A stretch of DNA of 64,000 nucleotides from NCBI RefSeq assembly GCF_025354435.1, contig NZ_JANXMU010000002.1, positions 1-64,000 of the forward strand, read 5' to 3'. The stretch comes from Rhodoferax sp. (lineage in GTDB: Bacteria > Pseudomonadota > Gammaproteobacteria > Burkholderiales > Burkholderiaceae_C). Below are positions 7,998 through 15,715 of this stretch, piece by piece (positions within the stretch are counted from its first letter, which is position 1; the number at the start of each line of letters is the position of its first letter). Position numbers and translations under genes: made by a program. The notes under the pieces are model-generated. The model saw only the letters and a program-made list of their open reading frames with translations, was not told the DNA's origin and made no database searches.

Positions 7998-8363
7998 AAT
8001 TTGGTTTTTAGCCAATTTTTCATGCGACAAATCGGCCTCTGGCCCATATTTAATCTGCACAAGCAGTTATGTTTTTATATTCAAAAAGAATAGCAAACTA
8101 TTCGCCACCACGGGCGGTAGTCAATAGGGGTCACCGGGGCGGTGTCGCCGCTGGCGGTGCGGGCTTTCAGGGCGTTGCGCACTTGGTAGTCGTAATGCTG
8201 GTGGAGAAGTCTGCATGCCGCCATTGACGAGGCTGGCATGCGCGTTCACCATCGCGAATGGTCGATCCATGTCCAACTAAAACGGCGGACGCGTTGGAGA
8301 GGCGATGGCTGCTGGGAAATGGGGGGCGCGCGTTCACCATTCAGGTGCTTGTAAGGAGGTCCT
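7998..8363. other. Intergenic region with decayed repeat and possible gene remnant
   Basis: The first 80 bp extend the LysR-copy similarity and contain a decayed repeat. On the minus strand, about 8205 to 8085 reads HQHYDYQVRNALKARTASGD followed by PVTPIDYRPWWR before a stop. This has good codon usage and could be the C-terminal tail of a lost enzyme, but I cannot name it. A 13-bp direct repeat (GCGCGTTCACCAT) occurs at 8240-8252 and 8328-8340. A strong AAGGAGGT ribosome-binding site for the methyltransferase gene ends the region. Confidence 0.35.
8019..8075 (-). repeat. Dispersed palindromic repeat, decayed copy
   Basis: On the minus strand the order AACTGCTTGTGCAG, AAATATGGGCCAGAGGCC, GATTT follows the repeat layout but the first AATAGCT block has changed. 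It is the most decayed copy I accept. Confidence 0.5.
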
Positions 8364-9176
8364 ATGGCGGAGAGCGACAAGGTATTCGCGGGCTCGATCC
8401 CGAAGTTCTACGACACGCTGATGGTCCCGCTGATCTTCGGCGCCTACGCTGCCGACCTGGCGCAGCTGGTTGCGGCCTTTTCGTCCGGCGCGGTGCTGGA
8501 AACAGCGGCTGGCAGCGGCGTGGTGACGCGGGCGCTTGCGTCCAAACTGCGTGCCGACGCGCGCTATGTGGTGACCGACCTCAACCAGCCCATGCTCGAC
8601 TATGCCGCCACCCGGCAGGGGACTGACAGCCGTATCGAATGGCGGCAGGCCGATGCGCTGGCCCTGCCGTTCGAGGATGCCGCGTTCGATGTCGTGTGCT
8701 GCCAGTTCGGCGCGATGTTTTTCCCGAACCGGGTCACCGGTTATGCCGAGGCGCGCCGTGTGCTGAGGCCGGGCGGGCGCTTTGTCTTCAGTGTCTGGGA
8801 CCGTATCGAAGAGAACGCCTTTGCCGACGAGGTCACCCAGGCCGTCGCTGCGCTGTTTCCGCACGACCCACCGCGCTTTCTTGCCCGCACGCCACACGGC
8901 TACCACGATGTCGCGGTGATCCGCGAGGACTTGCGCCGTGCCGGGTTCACCGATATCGCGATCGAAACGCACGCGAAGCTGAGTTGCGCACCCTCGGCGC
9001 GCGAGGCCGCCACCGCCTACTGCCAGGGCACACCGCTGCGCAACGAAATCGAAGCGCGCGATGCCAGCTTGCTGGCGATGGCTACGGACCGCGCGACGCA
9101 GGCCATCGCCAGCCGCCATGGCACAGGCCCGGTGGTCGGCAAAATCCAGGCGCATGTGATCGTCGCGGCGGGATAG
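8364..9176 (+). CDS. Class I SAM-dependent methyltransferase
   Basis: The 270-residue protein has a Rossmann-type methyltransferase core. Motif I is VLETAAGSGVVTRAL (residues about 44-58), an acidic end of strand 2 is VTDLNQPMLDYA, the motif around residue 98 is QADALALPFEDAAFDVVCCQFG, and RRVLRPGGRFVFSVWD is the post-motif III signature of the Methyltransf_11 family. Substrate is unknown; UbiE-like or small-molecule methylation are both possible. The start is fixed by an AAGGAGGT Shine-Dalgarno six bases upstream. It stands alone, with no operon partner on the same strand closer than 219 bp. Confidence 0.85.
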   Translation: MAESDKVFAGSIPKFYDTLMVPLIFGAYAADLAQLVAAFSSGAVLETAAGSGVVTRALASKLRADARYVVTDLNQPMLDYAATRQGTDSRIEWRQADALALPFEDAAFDVVCCQFGAMFFPNRVTGYAEARRVLRPGGRFVFSVWDRIEENAFADEVTQAVAALFPHDPPRFLARTPHGYHDVAVIREDLRRAGFTDIAIETHAKLSCAPSAREAATAYCQGTPLRNEIEARDASLLAMATDRATQAIASRHGTGPVVGKIQAHVIVAAG

Positions 9177-9395
9177 CGCGGTATCGGCTTAGGGGTAAGC
9201 CGATAGGCATGGGGTTGCTATCAAAATGGCAGCTCGTGCCGTTGATCCCGTAAGCGGAAATCGCGCTTTTGCGTGGGCCCGCTAAATCGCACAACGGCGT
9301 TACATCCAAAACCCTCCATGCCACGGGGCATCGCACTGCGGCTACCCTTCCATCCATTCAGTTTTTGATCCACACCCCACCAAGGAAACCATCGG

Positions 9396-10271
9396 ATGAC
9401 CGACACCATCGCCTACACACCCCCCACAGTCTGGACCTGGGACCAGGAAAACGGGGGGCAGTTTGCCAACATCAACCGCCCCATCGCCGGTGCCACGCAC
9501 GACAAGGTGTTGCCCGTGGGCCAACACCCGCTGCAGCTGTATTCGCTGGCCACGCCCAATGGCGTTAAGGTCACCATCCTGCTGGAAGAGCTGCTGGCGC
9601 TGGGCCACAGCGGGGCCGAATACGATGCCTGGCTGATCCGTATCAACGAAGGCCACCAGTTCGGCAGCGGCTTTGTCGAGGTCAACCCCAATTCGAAGAT
9701 TCCGGCCTTGATGGACCGCAGCGGGGCCGAGCCGGTGCGGGTGTTTGAGTCGGGTGCGATCCTGCAGCACTTGGCGGAGAAGTTCGGCGCGTTTTTGCCC
9801 GCCAGCGGCGCGGCGCGGGCCGAGTGCCTGTCGTGGCTGTTTTGGCAGATGGGCAGTGCGCCGTTTCTCGGCGGTGGTTTTGGCCATTTTTACGCCTACG
9901 CACCGGCCAAGTTCGAGTACCCGATCAACCGCTATGCCATGGAGGTCAAGCGCCAGCTGGACGTGCTGGACCGCCGTTTGGCCGAGCACACCTTTCTGGC
10001 CGGTGAAGACTACACCATCGCCGACATCGCGGTATGGCCCTGGTACGGCGGCCTGGTGCTGGGGCAGCTGTACGGCGCGGCCGAGTTTTTGAGCGTGCAT
10101 GAATACACCCATGTACTGCGCTGGGCCCAGCAGATCGCGGCGCGGCCCGCCGTGCAGCGCGGACGGATGGTGAACCGCGCCTGGGGCGAGCCGTCAGAGC
10201 AGCTGCACGAGCGCCATGCGGCCAGCGATTTCGACACCCAGACCCAGGACAAGCTGGCCCCCAAGGCCTGA
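9396..10271 (+). CDS. yghU: Glutathione S-transferase, YghU-type disulfide-bond oxidoreductase
   Basis: The 291-residue cytoplasmic protein matches the YghU/Ure2p-like nu-class GST family, which has glutathione-dependent disulfide reductase and peroxidase activity. The typical N-terminal extension PTVWTWDQENGGQFANINRPIAGATHDK precedes the thioredoxin-like domain (LYSLATPNGVKVTILLEEL, NSKIPALMD, VFESGAILQHLAEKFG). The all-helical C-terminal domain contains FLAGEDYTIADIAVWPW. Length is close to that of E. coli YghU. The ATG at 9396 follows an AAGGAAAC ribosome site. The gene ends just before a dispersed repeat shared with the convergent tRNA-modification gene. Confidence 0.92.
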   Translation: MTDTIAYTPPTVWTWDQENGGQFANINRPIAGATHDKVLPVGQHPLQLYSLATPNGVKVTILLEELLALGHSGAEYDAWLIRINEGHQFGSGFVEVNPNSKIPALMDRSGAEPVRVFESGAILQHLAEKFGAFLPASGAARAECLSWLFWQMGSAPFLGGGFGHFYAYAPAKFEYPINRYAMEVKRQLDVLDRRLAEHTFLAGEDYTIADIAVWPWYGGLVLGQLYGAAEFLSVHEYTHVLRWAQQIAARPAVQRGRMVNRAWGEPSEQLHERHAASDFDTQTQDKLAPKA

Positions 10272-10275
10272 ATAA

Positions 10276-10336
10276 ATTGCTATTATATTAATAGCTGCTA
10301 GTGTAGATGGAATATACGCTAGAGGCACTAAATAGT
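10276..10336 (+). repeat. Dispersed palindromic repeat between convergent genes
   Basis: The copy reads TTGCTATTATATTAATAGCT, GCTAGTGTAGATGG, TATACGCTAGAGGC. It begins 5 bp after the yghU stop and its 3' tail contains the stop codon of the convergent gene (TAG on the minus strand at 10328-10330). Confidence 0.85.
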
Positions 10337-11065
10337 ATTGACCAGCTCCCGCAGACGCAGGTGCACCGCATCCTCCAGATCCGGCAGCACCGACTGCTTG
10401 GCATCCATGTAATGGCTGGTGAACACTTCCAGATAGGCATCCAGCGTGTCGGCCGCGTGCTCTTCGCCCGCCAGGGCTAGGCAGCGGGCTGCGACTTCAG
10501 AGGTGCAGAGGTGGTCGGTGCGGGTGCTGCGGCGCAGGCGGTAGCGCGAGAGCTGTTCGGGCAGCAGGCTGAGCACCGGCAGGTGGTTCAGGTACGGGCT
10601 TTTGCGGAACATCTTGCGGGCTTCGGGCCAGGTGGCATCCAGCAGCACAAACAGCGGGCGTTTGCCGGGTACCACGGGCACCTCGGTCACCACGCGCTCG
10701 GCGGGTAGATATTCGCCGGGAAACACCAGGTAGGGGGTCCACTGCGGATCGGCCAGCAGGGCGATCAGCGCCGGGTCCACCTCGGTGCGGGTCCAGCCAA
10801 AGGCGGCCGTGTCCTTGACCACGTCGGCGATCAGCCAGCCGGTGTTGCTGGGCTTGAGCGGCTCGATGTCGCACATGATCAGGCACATGCCCGCCTGGGT
10901 GGGCACATCGGGGCGCAGGGTGCACAGGCAGTGGCTGAACAGCACCCGGCAGCCGGGGCAGCGGGGCGCGCGGGCACCCCGGGCGATAAAGGGCTTGGCA
11001 CTGCGCGCCAGGCGCACGTCGCGCAGGCGAGAAACCGCGTGGTGAAAGGGAAATGGTTTCATCAT
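10328..11065 (-). CDS. tapT: DTW-domain tRNA-uridine aminocarboxypropyltransferase
   Basis: The 245-residue protein belongs to the DTW family (TapT/YfiP), which puts the 3-amino-3-carboxypropyl group of SAM onto uridine 47 of some tRNAs. The zinc-binding cysteines near the N-terminus are present (RCPGCRVLFSHCLC, residues about 34-48). So are the family motif LLDATWPEARKM, with DATW in place of DTW, and the downstream LSRYRLRRSTRTDHLCTSEVAA block. Two adjacent ATG codons (11065 and 11062) are possible starts. It is divergent from the ferredoxin gene with 55 bp between. Its stop codon sits inside the tail of a dispersed repeat. Confidence 0.88.
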   Translation of the reverse strand: MMKPFPFHHAVSRLRDVRLARSAKPFIARGARAPRCPGCRVLFSHCLCTLRPDVPTQAGMCLIMCDIEPLKPSNTGWLIADVVKDTAAFGWTRTEVDPALIALLADPQWTPYLVFPGEYLPAERVVTEVPVVPGKRPLFVLLDATWPEARKMFRKSPYLNHLPVLSLLPEQLSRYRLRRSTRTDHLCTSEVAARCLALAGEEHAADTLDAYLEVFTSHYMDAKQSVLPDLEDAVHLRLRELVNTI

Positions 11066-11120
11066 AGAAGGGGGGGATTCTGCACTGCAGCCCGCGCCGC
11101 ATGCCTATGATGTGCAAGCC

Positions 11121-11342
11121 ATGCCATTCCCACGCCCCGTCCCCAAGCCCGTGATTGACACCAGCCGCTGCACCGGCTGTGGCTGGTGCGTGCCCACCTG
11201 CAACCTGCATTTGCTGTCGCTGGAGCCGCAGGGTTGGAAGAAGTTTTCGGTGCTCAGCGACATGGATGCTTGCACCGGCTGCCGCAAATGCGCGGTGCGC
11301 TGCCCTTTTGATGCCATCACCATGGTGGTGCCGCAGGGCTGA
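11121..11342 (+). CDS. Small 2x[4Fe-4S] ferredoxin
   Basis: This 73-residue protein contains two complete iron-sulfur motifs, CTGCGWCVPTC at residues about 15-25 and CTGCRKCAVRCP at about 54-65. That gives eight cysteines for two [4Fe-4S] clusters. It is a soluble electron carrier whose partner is not evident from context. The ATG at 11121 is preferred over the upstream GTG at 11112, because the protein then begins MPFPRPVPKPVIDTSRC, with only a short unconserved leader. It is divergent from tapT and convergent with the small Rho-N-like gene. Confidence 0.88.
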   Translation: MPFPRPVPKPVIDTSRCTGCGWCVPTCNLHLLSLEPQGWKKFSVLSDMDACTGCRKCAVRCPFDAITMVVPQG

Positions 11343-11373
11343 GGGGCCTGCCCCTCACCGAGGGTGAAGGCGA

Positions 11374-11700
11374 TTACCGCTGCAGCGCAGCTTCCATCGC
11401 AGCCTTGTTCATTTTCGGCCGACCCTTGATGCCCCGCTGGCGGGCCTCGTTGCGCAATTGCTGCACGGTGCGGCCGCCCGCGCCCTTGTGCGAGCGCAGG
11501 CCGCCGCGTCGGCTGGCGGACATGTCGTTGAGCGAGGACGCGCTGGCCTCCACCGATTCGCCGTGCTGGGCGCGTTCTTTGTTAACCACGCGCGCGGCGA
11601 TTTCCTCGGCCAGAGACTCGGGCTTGCCGCGTTCGAGCAGGCTGGTTTTGATGTGGGTGTACTGGCGCTCGCGTTTGGCGCTCCAGGCTTTGGTAGGCAT
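11374..11700 (-). CDS. Small basic protein with Rho-N/SAP-like C-terminus
   Basis: The 108-residue basic protein starts MPTKAWSAKRERQYTHIKTSLLERG. It continues through RRGGLRSHKGAGGRTVQQLRNEARQRGIKGRPKMNKAAMEAAL, where the last 35 residues look like the small helix-extended-helix fold of Rho-N/SAP domains that bind nucleic acid. Homologues are common in Proteobacteria, sometimes labelled plasmid stabilisation protein, without real functional evidence. It is monocistronic in appearance, with a TCCTGAAGGAGC ribosome-binding region just upstream of the start. Function is unknown; a nucleic-acid-binding role is an inference. Confidence 0.75.
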   Translation of the reverse strand: MPTKAWSAKRERQYTHIKTSLLERGKPESLAEEIAARVVNKERAQHGESVEASASSLNDMSASRRGGLRSHKGAGGRTVQQLRNEARQRGIKGRPKMNKAAMEAALQR

Positions 11701-11736
11701 AACGGCTCCTTCAGGAGGGTAAAAAAGCGCCAGGGC

Positions 11737-12285
11737 TTACCGGCCTTTCAAAGCCGTGTGCACTGCCTCGGTGAGCTTTTCAAAACCAAACGACACATCG
11801 ACCACCGCGTCGTTCAGGAAAAAAGTCGGTGTGGCACGGAGGCCGCTGCGGTCGCCAGCGCGCCGGTGCTCTTGTACCCGCTGGGTGTAGATGCGGTCGT
11901 TCATCTCGCCGTGGTAGCGCAGCATGTCCAGGCCAACGGTTTCGGCGTAGCCCGCCAGCGCGGCAGCGTCCAGGTGTTGCCTCTGGGCAAACAGCAGGTG
12001 GTGCATGGGCCAGAACTTACCCTGCGCAGCCGCGGCTTCGGCCGCTTCGGCGGCCAGCTCGGCGTGCGGATGCACCTCTACCAGCGGGTAGTGCCTAAAC
12101 ACAAACCGCAGACGGTGGCCCTCGGTGTCTACCAGGTGCCGGACCAACGGCTCGGCCTGGATACATGCCGGGCATTCGTAGTCGCCGTACTCCACCAGCG
12201 TCAGCCGGGCCTCCGGCGGGCCCAGCACATGGTCGGCAGCGGACAGGCCTGCATCGGGGGTGTCGCCGGTGTCAACGCGGTTCAT
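11737..12285 (-). CDS. DsbA-family thioredoxin-like protein
   Basis: The 182-residue protein has a thioredoxin-4/DsbA-type fold with the redox motif CPAC at residues 38-41 (VEYGDYECPACIQAEP). A cis-proline region follows near the C-terminus (RSGLRATPTFFLNDAVVD). No signal peptide is seen, so a cytoplasmic location is likely. The start at 12285 is chosen because its ATG overlaps the stop of the upstream OsmC gene in an ATGA arrangement, indicating translational coupling; the longer frame begins inside OsmC. It probably acts with OsmC in peroxide or thiol stress. Proteins of this type are often linked to NhaA antiporters, but no antiporter is present here. Confidence 0.85.
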   Translation of the reverse strand: MNRVDTGDTPDAGLSAADHVLGPPEARLTLVEYGDYECPACIQAEPLVRHLVDTEGHRLRFVFRHYPLVEVHPHAELAAEAAEAAAAQGKFWPMHHLLFAQRQHLDAAALAGYAETVGLDMLRYHGEMNDRIYTQRVQEHRRAGDRSGLRATPTFFLNDAVVDVSFGFEKLTEAVHTALKGR

Positions 12286-12725
12286 GGGGCCACTTTCAAG
12301 GTGGCTTGCAGGGTGATTTCGGGCACGCTGGCCAAGGCTTTGGACAAGGGGCAATCGCGCTTGGCGGCCTGCGCCAGGGCCTGGAACTGCGCTTCGTCCA
12401 GGCCGGGCACGCTGGCTGTCAAGGTCAACGCGATGCGGTCAATGCCAAACCCTTCGCCCTGCGGCACCAGGCGCACCTGGGCCTGGGTGTCCACCGTGGC
12501 GGTGGCAAAGCCGGCCTTGTCGCAGGCAAATGAGAACGCCATGGCGAAGCAGGCCGCATGCGCCGCGCCCAGGATTTCTTCGGGGTTGCTGCCCTTGCGG
12601 TCGTCGGCAAACCGGCTGGCAAAACCGTAGGGGTAGGCCTTGAGCGCGCCGGTTTCGGTGCTGATCTGTCCCTGGCCTTTTTTGCCGGGGCCTTCCCAAT
12701 GGACGGTGGCGGTTTTCTCGATCAT
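12282..12725 (-). CDS. osmC: OsmC-type peroxiredoxin
   Basis: This 147-residue protein fits the OsmC subfamily of organic hydroperoxide reductases. It shows KTATVHWEGPGKKGQGQIST at the N-terminus, the helix with the peroxidatic cysteine (NPEEILGAAHAACFAMAFS) and the resolving cysteine in AKRDCPLSKAL. It reduces organic peroxides in the cytoplasm using dihydrolipoyl or thioredoxin-like donors. The ATG at 12725 has an AAGGAC Shine-Dalgarno. Its stop overlaps the start of the DsbA-like gene by 4 bp, so the two form an operon in which the thioredoxin-like protein may serve OsmC. Confidence 0.92.
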   Translation of the reverse strand: MIEKTATVHWEGPGKKGQGQISTETGALKAYPYGFASRFADDRKGSNPEEILGAAHAACFAMAFSFACDKAGFATATVDTQAQVRLVPQGEGFGIDRIALTLTASVPGLDEAQFQALAQAAKRDCPLSKALASVPEITLQATLKVAP

Positions 12726-12892
12726 GGTGGGTCCTTTCAACGCGGGTGGAAGAGGACGCTGGGGCCAGTTGCCCATGTTCCCAGCGCACAAGCACACCAT
12801 GGTTGCAGCCCAGGCCGCCGGGGTCTGTGCGGCAGCGCACACAGGGTGTGGTGGCTCGGGCTGAGAGTTTTGCGCAGCCGCGCTAGGGTGTA

Positions 12893-13582
12893 TTACAGCC
12901 CCAGTACCTTGCGCAATTCCGCGCGGGCGGCTTCAAAGTCGGTGTTGAACGTGGGGCTGGCCAGCAAGGTAGCGGCCATCGCACTGCCTGCGCGGCGGCC
13001 AGCATCCAGATCGTTCGGGTAGTGCATGCCACCGACCACACGGCTTTCTGCGTAGGCGTTGGCCCGTTCGAACAGGGCCGCCCGTTTCTCGGGCAGCATA
13101 CTGCTCAGCACGATCGCCATCATGGTGGAGCGCGAGGTGTGGCCGGAGGGGTAGGAGCCGCTTTTGGATGGCTTCACCAGGGGCTTGATCTCTGGGTTGT
13201 TCAGGAACGGACGGGTGCGGCCAAAGTAAGCCTTCACCGGGTCCACCACCGCATCTTCGGTTTCGCCCATGCGTTCAAACATGGCGGTGAACAGGGGCAG
13301 ATTGGCGGGCTGGAAGCTGGCGGGCAGCACGCTGGAGAACATGGCGTAGACGGTTTCTTCCGCATCGCTGTTGGCCAGGGCGATGCGCTCAGGCGAGGCG
13401 GCCTTTTGGGCCGCAATCACCAGCATTTGCTGTGCACGGTCTTCGGCGCTGCCATTGGCGACGGGGGCTGGCAGGAATGGAATGATGTCCAGCTGCTTAT
13501 GGGTGAGGTAAGGGCTTGCTGCCGCGAAGGCGTTGCAGCTGAAGACCATTGCAAGCGCCAGCAGCGCACGGCGTGTGAACAT
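12893..13582 (-). CDS. Periplasmic PAP2-family (class A) acid phosphatase
   Basis: The 229-residue protein begins with a signal peptide (MFTRRALLALAMVFSCNAFAAA). It carries the three parts of the PAP2 vanadium-haloperoxidase-like active site: KAYFGRTRP, PSGHTSRST, and SRVVGGMHYPNDLDAG. These supply the lysine/arginine, the acid-base histidine and the nucleophilic histidine. Bacterial class A non-specific acid phosphatases of this size (PhoC/PhoN type) hydrolyse phosphomonoesters in the periplasm. It is transcribed alone, on the same strand as and downstream of the malate/tartrate dehydrogenase gene. A dispersed repeat lies between them. Confidence 0.88.
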   Translation of the reverse strand: MFTRRALLALAMVFSCNAFAAASPYLTHKQLDIIPFLPAPVANGSAEDRAQQMLVIAAQKAASPERIALANSDAEETVYAMFSSVLPASFQPANLPLFTAMFERMGETEDAVVDPVKAYFGRTRPFLNNPEIKPLVKPSKSGSYPSGHTSRSTMMAIVLSSMLPEKRAALFERANAYAESRVVGGMHYPNDLDAGRRAGSAMAATLLASPTFNTDFEAARAELRKVLGL

Positions 13583-13675
13583 ATCAATTTCCCCTGTAAA
13601 TGCAGCATTAGACAGGGGAGATATTTCAAATATGTGACGGTTGGGCGACGGCTTGGGTTCAGGGTCTGTGCTTAA

Positions 13676-13742
13676 AATTTATAAAAAATATGGCTCTAGC
13701 GCATATTCTATATACGTTAGTAGCTATTAAATAAATAGCATT
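13676..13742 (-). repeat. Dispersed palindromic repeat downstream of the malate/tartrate dehydrogenase gene
   Basis: On the minus strand the copy reads TGCTATTTATTTAATAGCT, ACTAACGTATATAG, ATGCGCTAGAGCC and a TTTTTTATAAATT tail. It follows the stop of the gene at 13771 by 28 bp. Confidence 0.85.
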
Positions 13743-13770
13743 TGTGTTTGAATCCCTTGCGGCTTGCGTA

Positions 13771-14838
13771 CTAGCCCAAATGCGCTGCAATCGCCGCGCC
13801 CATCTCCGCCGTTGACGCGCTGCCGCCCAGGTCCGGCGTGCAGGGCCCGGTGACCAGCACTTTTTCAATCGCCGCCACGATGGCATCGTGGGCCGCGCGG
13901 TGGCCCAAAAAGTCCAGCATCAGCGCGCCCGACCAGACCATGGCCACGGGGTTGGCGATGCCCTGGCCCGCGATGTCGGGGGCCGAGCCGTGCACCGGCT
14001 CGAACAGCGACGGAAAAGTGCGCTCGGGGTTCAGGTTGGCAGAAGGTGCCAGGCCGATGGTGCCGGTGCAGGCCGGGCCCAGGTCGGACAAGATATCGCC
14101 AAACAGGTTGCTGGCCACCACCACGTCAAAGCGGTTGGGCTGCAGCACAAAGCGGGCGCTGAGGATGTCGATGTGCTGCTTGTCCACCGCCACATCCGGG
14201 TAGCCCTGGGCCACGGCATCGGCGCGGCTGTCCCACCAGGGCATGCTGATGGCGATGCCATTGGATTTGGTGGCCACGGTCAGGTGTTTGCGCGGGCGGC
14301 TCTGGGCCAGCTCAAAAGCGTACTTCAGCACCCGGTCGGTGCCATGGCGCGAGAACACCGACTCCTGGATGACGATTTCGCGCTCGGTACCGGCGTACAT
14401 GGTGCCGCCCAGGTTGGTGTATTCGCCCTCGGTGTTTTCGCGCACCACAAAGAAGTCAATATCGCCCGGCTTGCGCCCGGCCAGCGGGCAGGGTACGCCC
14501 TCAAACAAGCGCACCGGGCGCAGGTTGATGTACTGGTCGAACTCGCGGCGGAACTTGAGCAGCGAACCCCACAGCGAGATGTGGTCGGGCACGGTGGCCG
14601 GCCAGCCCACGGCCCCGAAGTAGATCGCGTCCATGGGCTGCAACCGGGCCTTCCAGTCGTCGGGCATCATCTGGCCAGTTTCGGCGTAGTAGCCGCAGTG
14701 GGCCCAGTCGAAGGGATGGAACTCCAGCGCGATGTCGAAGCGCCGGGCAGCGGCCTGCAGCACGCGCAGGCCTTCGGGCATGACTTCCTGGCCGATGCCG
14801 TCTCCGGCGATGACGGCGATTTTGAAGATGGGGGACAT
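13771..14838 (-). CDS. dmlA: Tartrate dehydrogenase / D-malate dehydrogenase (decarboxylating)
   Basis: The 355-residue enzyme belongs to the isocitrate/isopropylmalate dehydrogenase superfamily, tartrate dehydrogenase branch. The signatures are IAVIAGDGIGQEVMPEGL at the N-terminus, WGSLLKFRREFDQYINLRPVRLF, FFVVRENTEGEYTNLGG, the metal-binding region SNLFGDILSDLGPACTGTIG and FEPVHGSAPDIAGQGIANP. The family oxidises D-malate to pyruvate, or L-tartrate to oxaloglycolate, with NAD. Length is normal. Its divergent neighbour at 14928 is a TauE/SafE-type permease, 89 bp away. The two may share control, and the permease could handle the acid substrate, though that is only positional evidence. Confidence 0.92.
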   Translation of the reverse strand: MSPIFKIAVIAGDGIGQEVMPEGLRVLQAAARRFDIALEFHPFDWAHCGYYAETGQMMPDDWKARLQPMDAIYFGAVGWPATVPDHISLWGSLLKFRREFDQYINLRPVRLFEGVPCPLAGRKPGDIDFFVVRENTEGEYTNLGGTMYAGTEREIVIQESVFSRHGTDRVLKYAFELAQSRPRKHLTVATKSNGIAISMPWWDSRADAVAQGYPDVAVDKQHIDILSARFVLQPNRFDVVVASNLFGDILSDLGPACTGTIGLAPSANLNPERTFPSLFEPVHGSAPDIAGQGIANPVAMVWSGALMLDFLGHRAAHDAIVAAIEKVLVTGPCTPDLGGSASTAEMGAAIAAHLG

Positions 14839-14927
14839 GGGCGCGCCTTTCTGGTTGAAGGCCGAATGCTAGCCCATCCCTGCACCTGAACTGATCACAA
14901 TCGGGCGGTGCAATTTGGGGAGATGCA

Positions 14928-15686
14928 ATGGATTCGATGGTGTGGGTGGTGGCGCTGGGCGCGGTGGTGGCGGGCTTTGTGCAGGGCTTGTCGGGCTTTG
15001 CCTATGGGCTGGTGGCGATGTCGTTTTGGGCCTGGACGCTGGATCCGCGGCTGGCGGCGGCGCTGGCGGTGTTTGGCTCGCTGACCGGGCAGGTGCTGGC
15101 GGCAGTGACGGTGCGCCGGGGCTTTGATATGAAGGCCTTGCTGCCGTTTGTGCTGGGCGGCCTGCTAGGCATTCCGCTGGGCGTGGCCTTGCTGCCGCGG
15201 CTGGACATGGACTGGTTTCGCCTGGCGCTGGGCAGCCTGCTGGTGGTGTGGTGCCCGGCAATGCTGATGGCCCGGCACCTGCCCTGCATCACGGCCGGCG
15301 GCCGCTGGGCCGATGGCGTGGTGGGCCTGACCGGGGGCGTGATGGGCGGGCTGGGCGGCTTTACCGGAGCGCTGCCCACGCTGTGGTGCACCCTGCGCGG
15401 GCTGGAGAAAGACGCGCAGCGCGCCATCGTGCAGAACTTCAACCTGTCGATGCTGTTGGTCACCATGGGCACCTACTTGGCCCGCGGCATCGTCACGCGC
15501 AGCATGCTGCCGATGTTTGGTGTGGTGGCGGTTGCCATGCTGGTGCCGACGCTGTTGGGCGCGCGGCTGTACATCGGCATCAGCGAAATCGCGTTCCGCA
15601 AGATTGTGCTGGGGCTGTTGACGGCATCCGGGGTGGCGATGCTGGCGGCATCGGTGCCTAAGCTGCTGGCGCGTGTGGTTGGGTGA
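14928..15686 (+). CDS. TauE/SafE-family membrane transporter
   Basis: The 252-residue protein is almost wholly hydrophobic with about seven or eight membrane segments. It shows the two half-repeats of the TauE/SafE (DUF81) family (AGFVQGLSGFAYGLVAMSFW at residues 15-34 and GLTGGVMGGLGGFTGALPTL in the second half). Members export sulfite, sulfoacetate and related organic anions. The substrate here is not determined by sequence. Divergent placement from the tartrate/D-malate dehydrogenase suggests a role with a small organic acid. Its 3' end is 29 bp from the convergent PAS-GGDEF-EAL gene, with no obvious terminator between. Confidence 0.85.
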   Translation: MDSMVWVVALGAVVAGFVQGLSGFAYGLVAMSFWAWTLDPRLAAALAVFGSLTGQVLAAVTVRRGFDMKALLPFVLGGLLGIPLGVALLPRLDMDWFRLALGSLLVVWCPAMLMARHLPCITAGGRWADGVVGLTGGVMGGLGGFTGALPTLWCTLRGLEKDAQRAIVQNFNLSMLLVTMGTYLARGIVTRSMLPMFGVVAVAMLVPTLLGARLYIGISEIAFRKIVLGLLTASGVAMLAASVPKLLARVVG

Positions 15687-15715
15687 GGTTGCCTGGCCGG
15701 CGCGGGGCGCGCAGA

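Noticed and set aside
8240-8340. The 13-bp direct repeat GCGCGTTCACCAT as a transposon target duplication
   Set aside because: The 75 bp between the copies contains no inverted repeats or transposase remnant.
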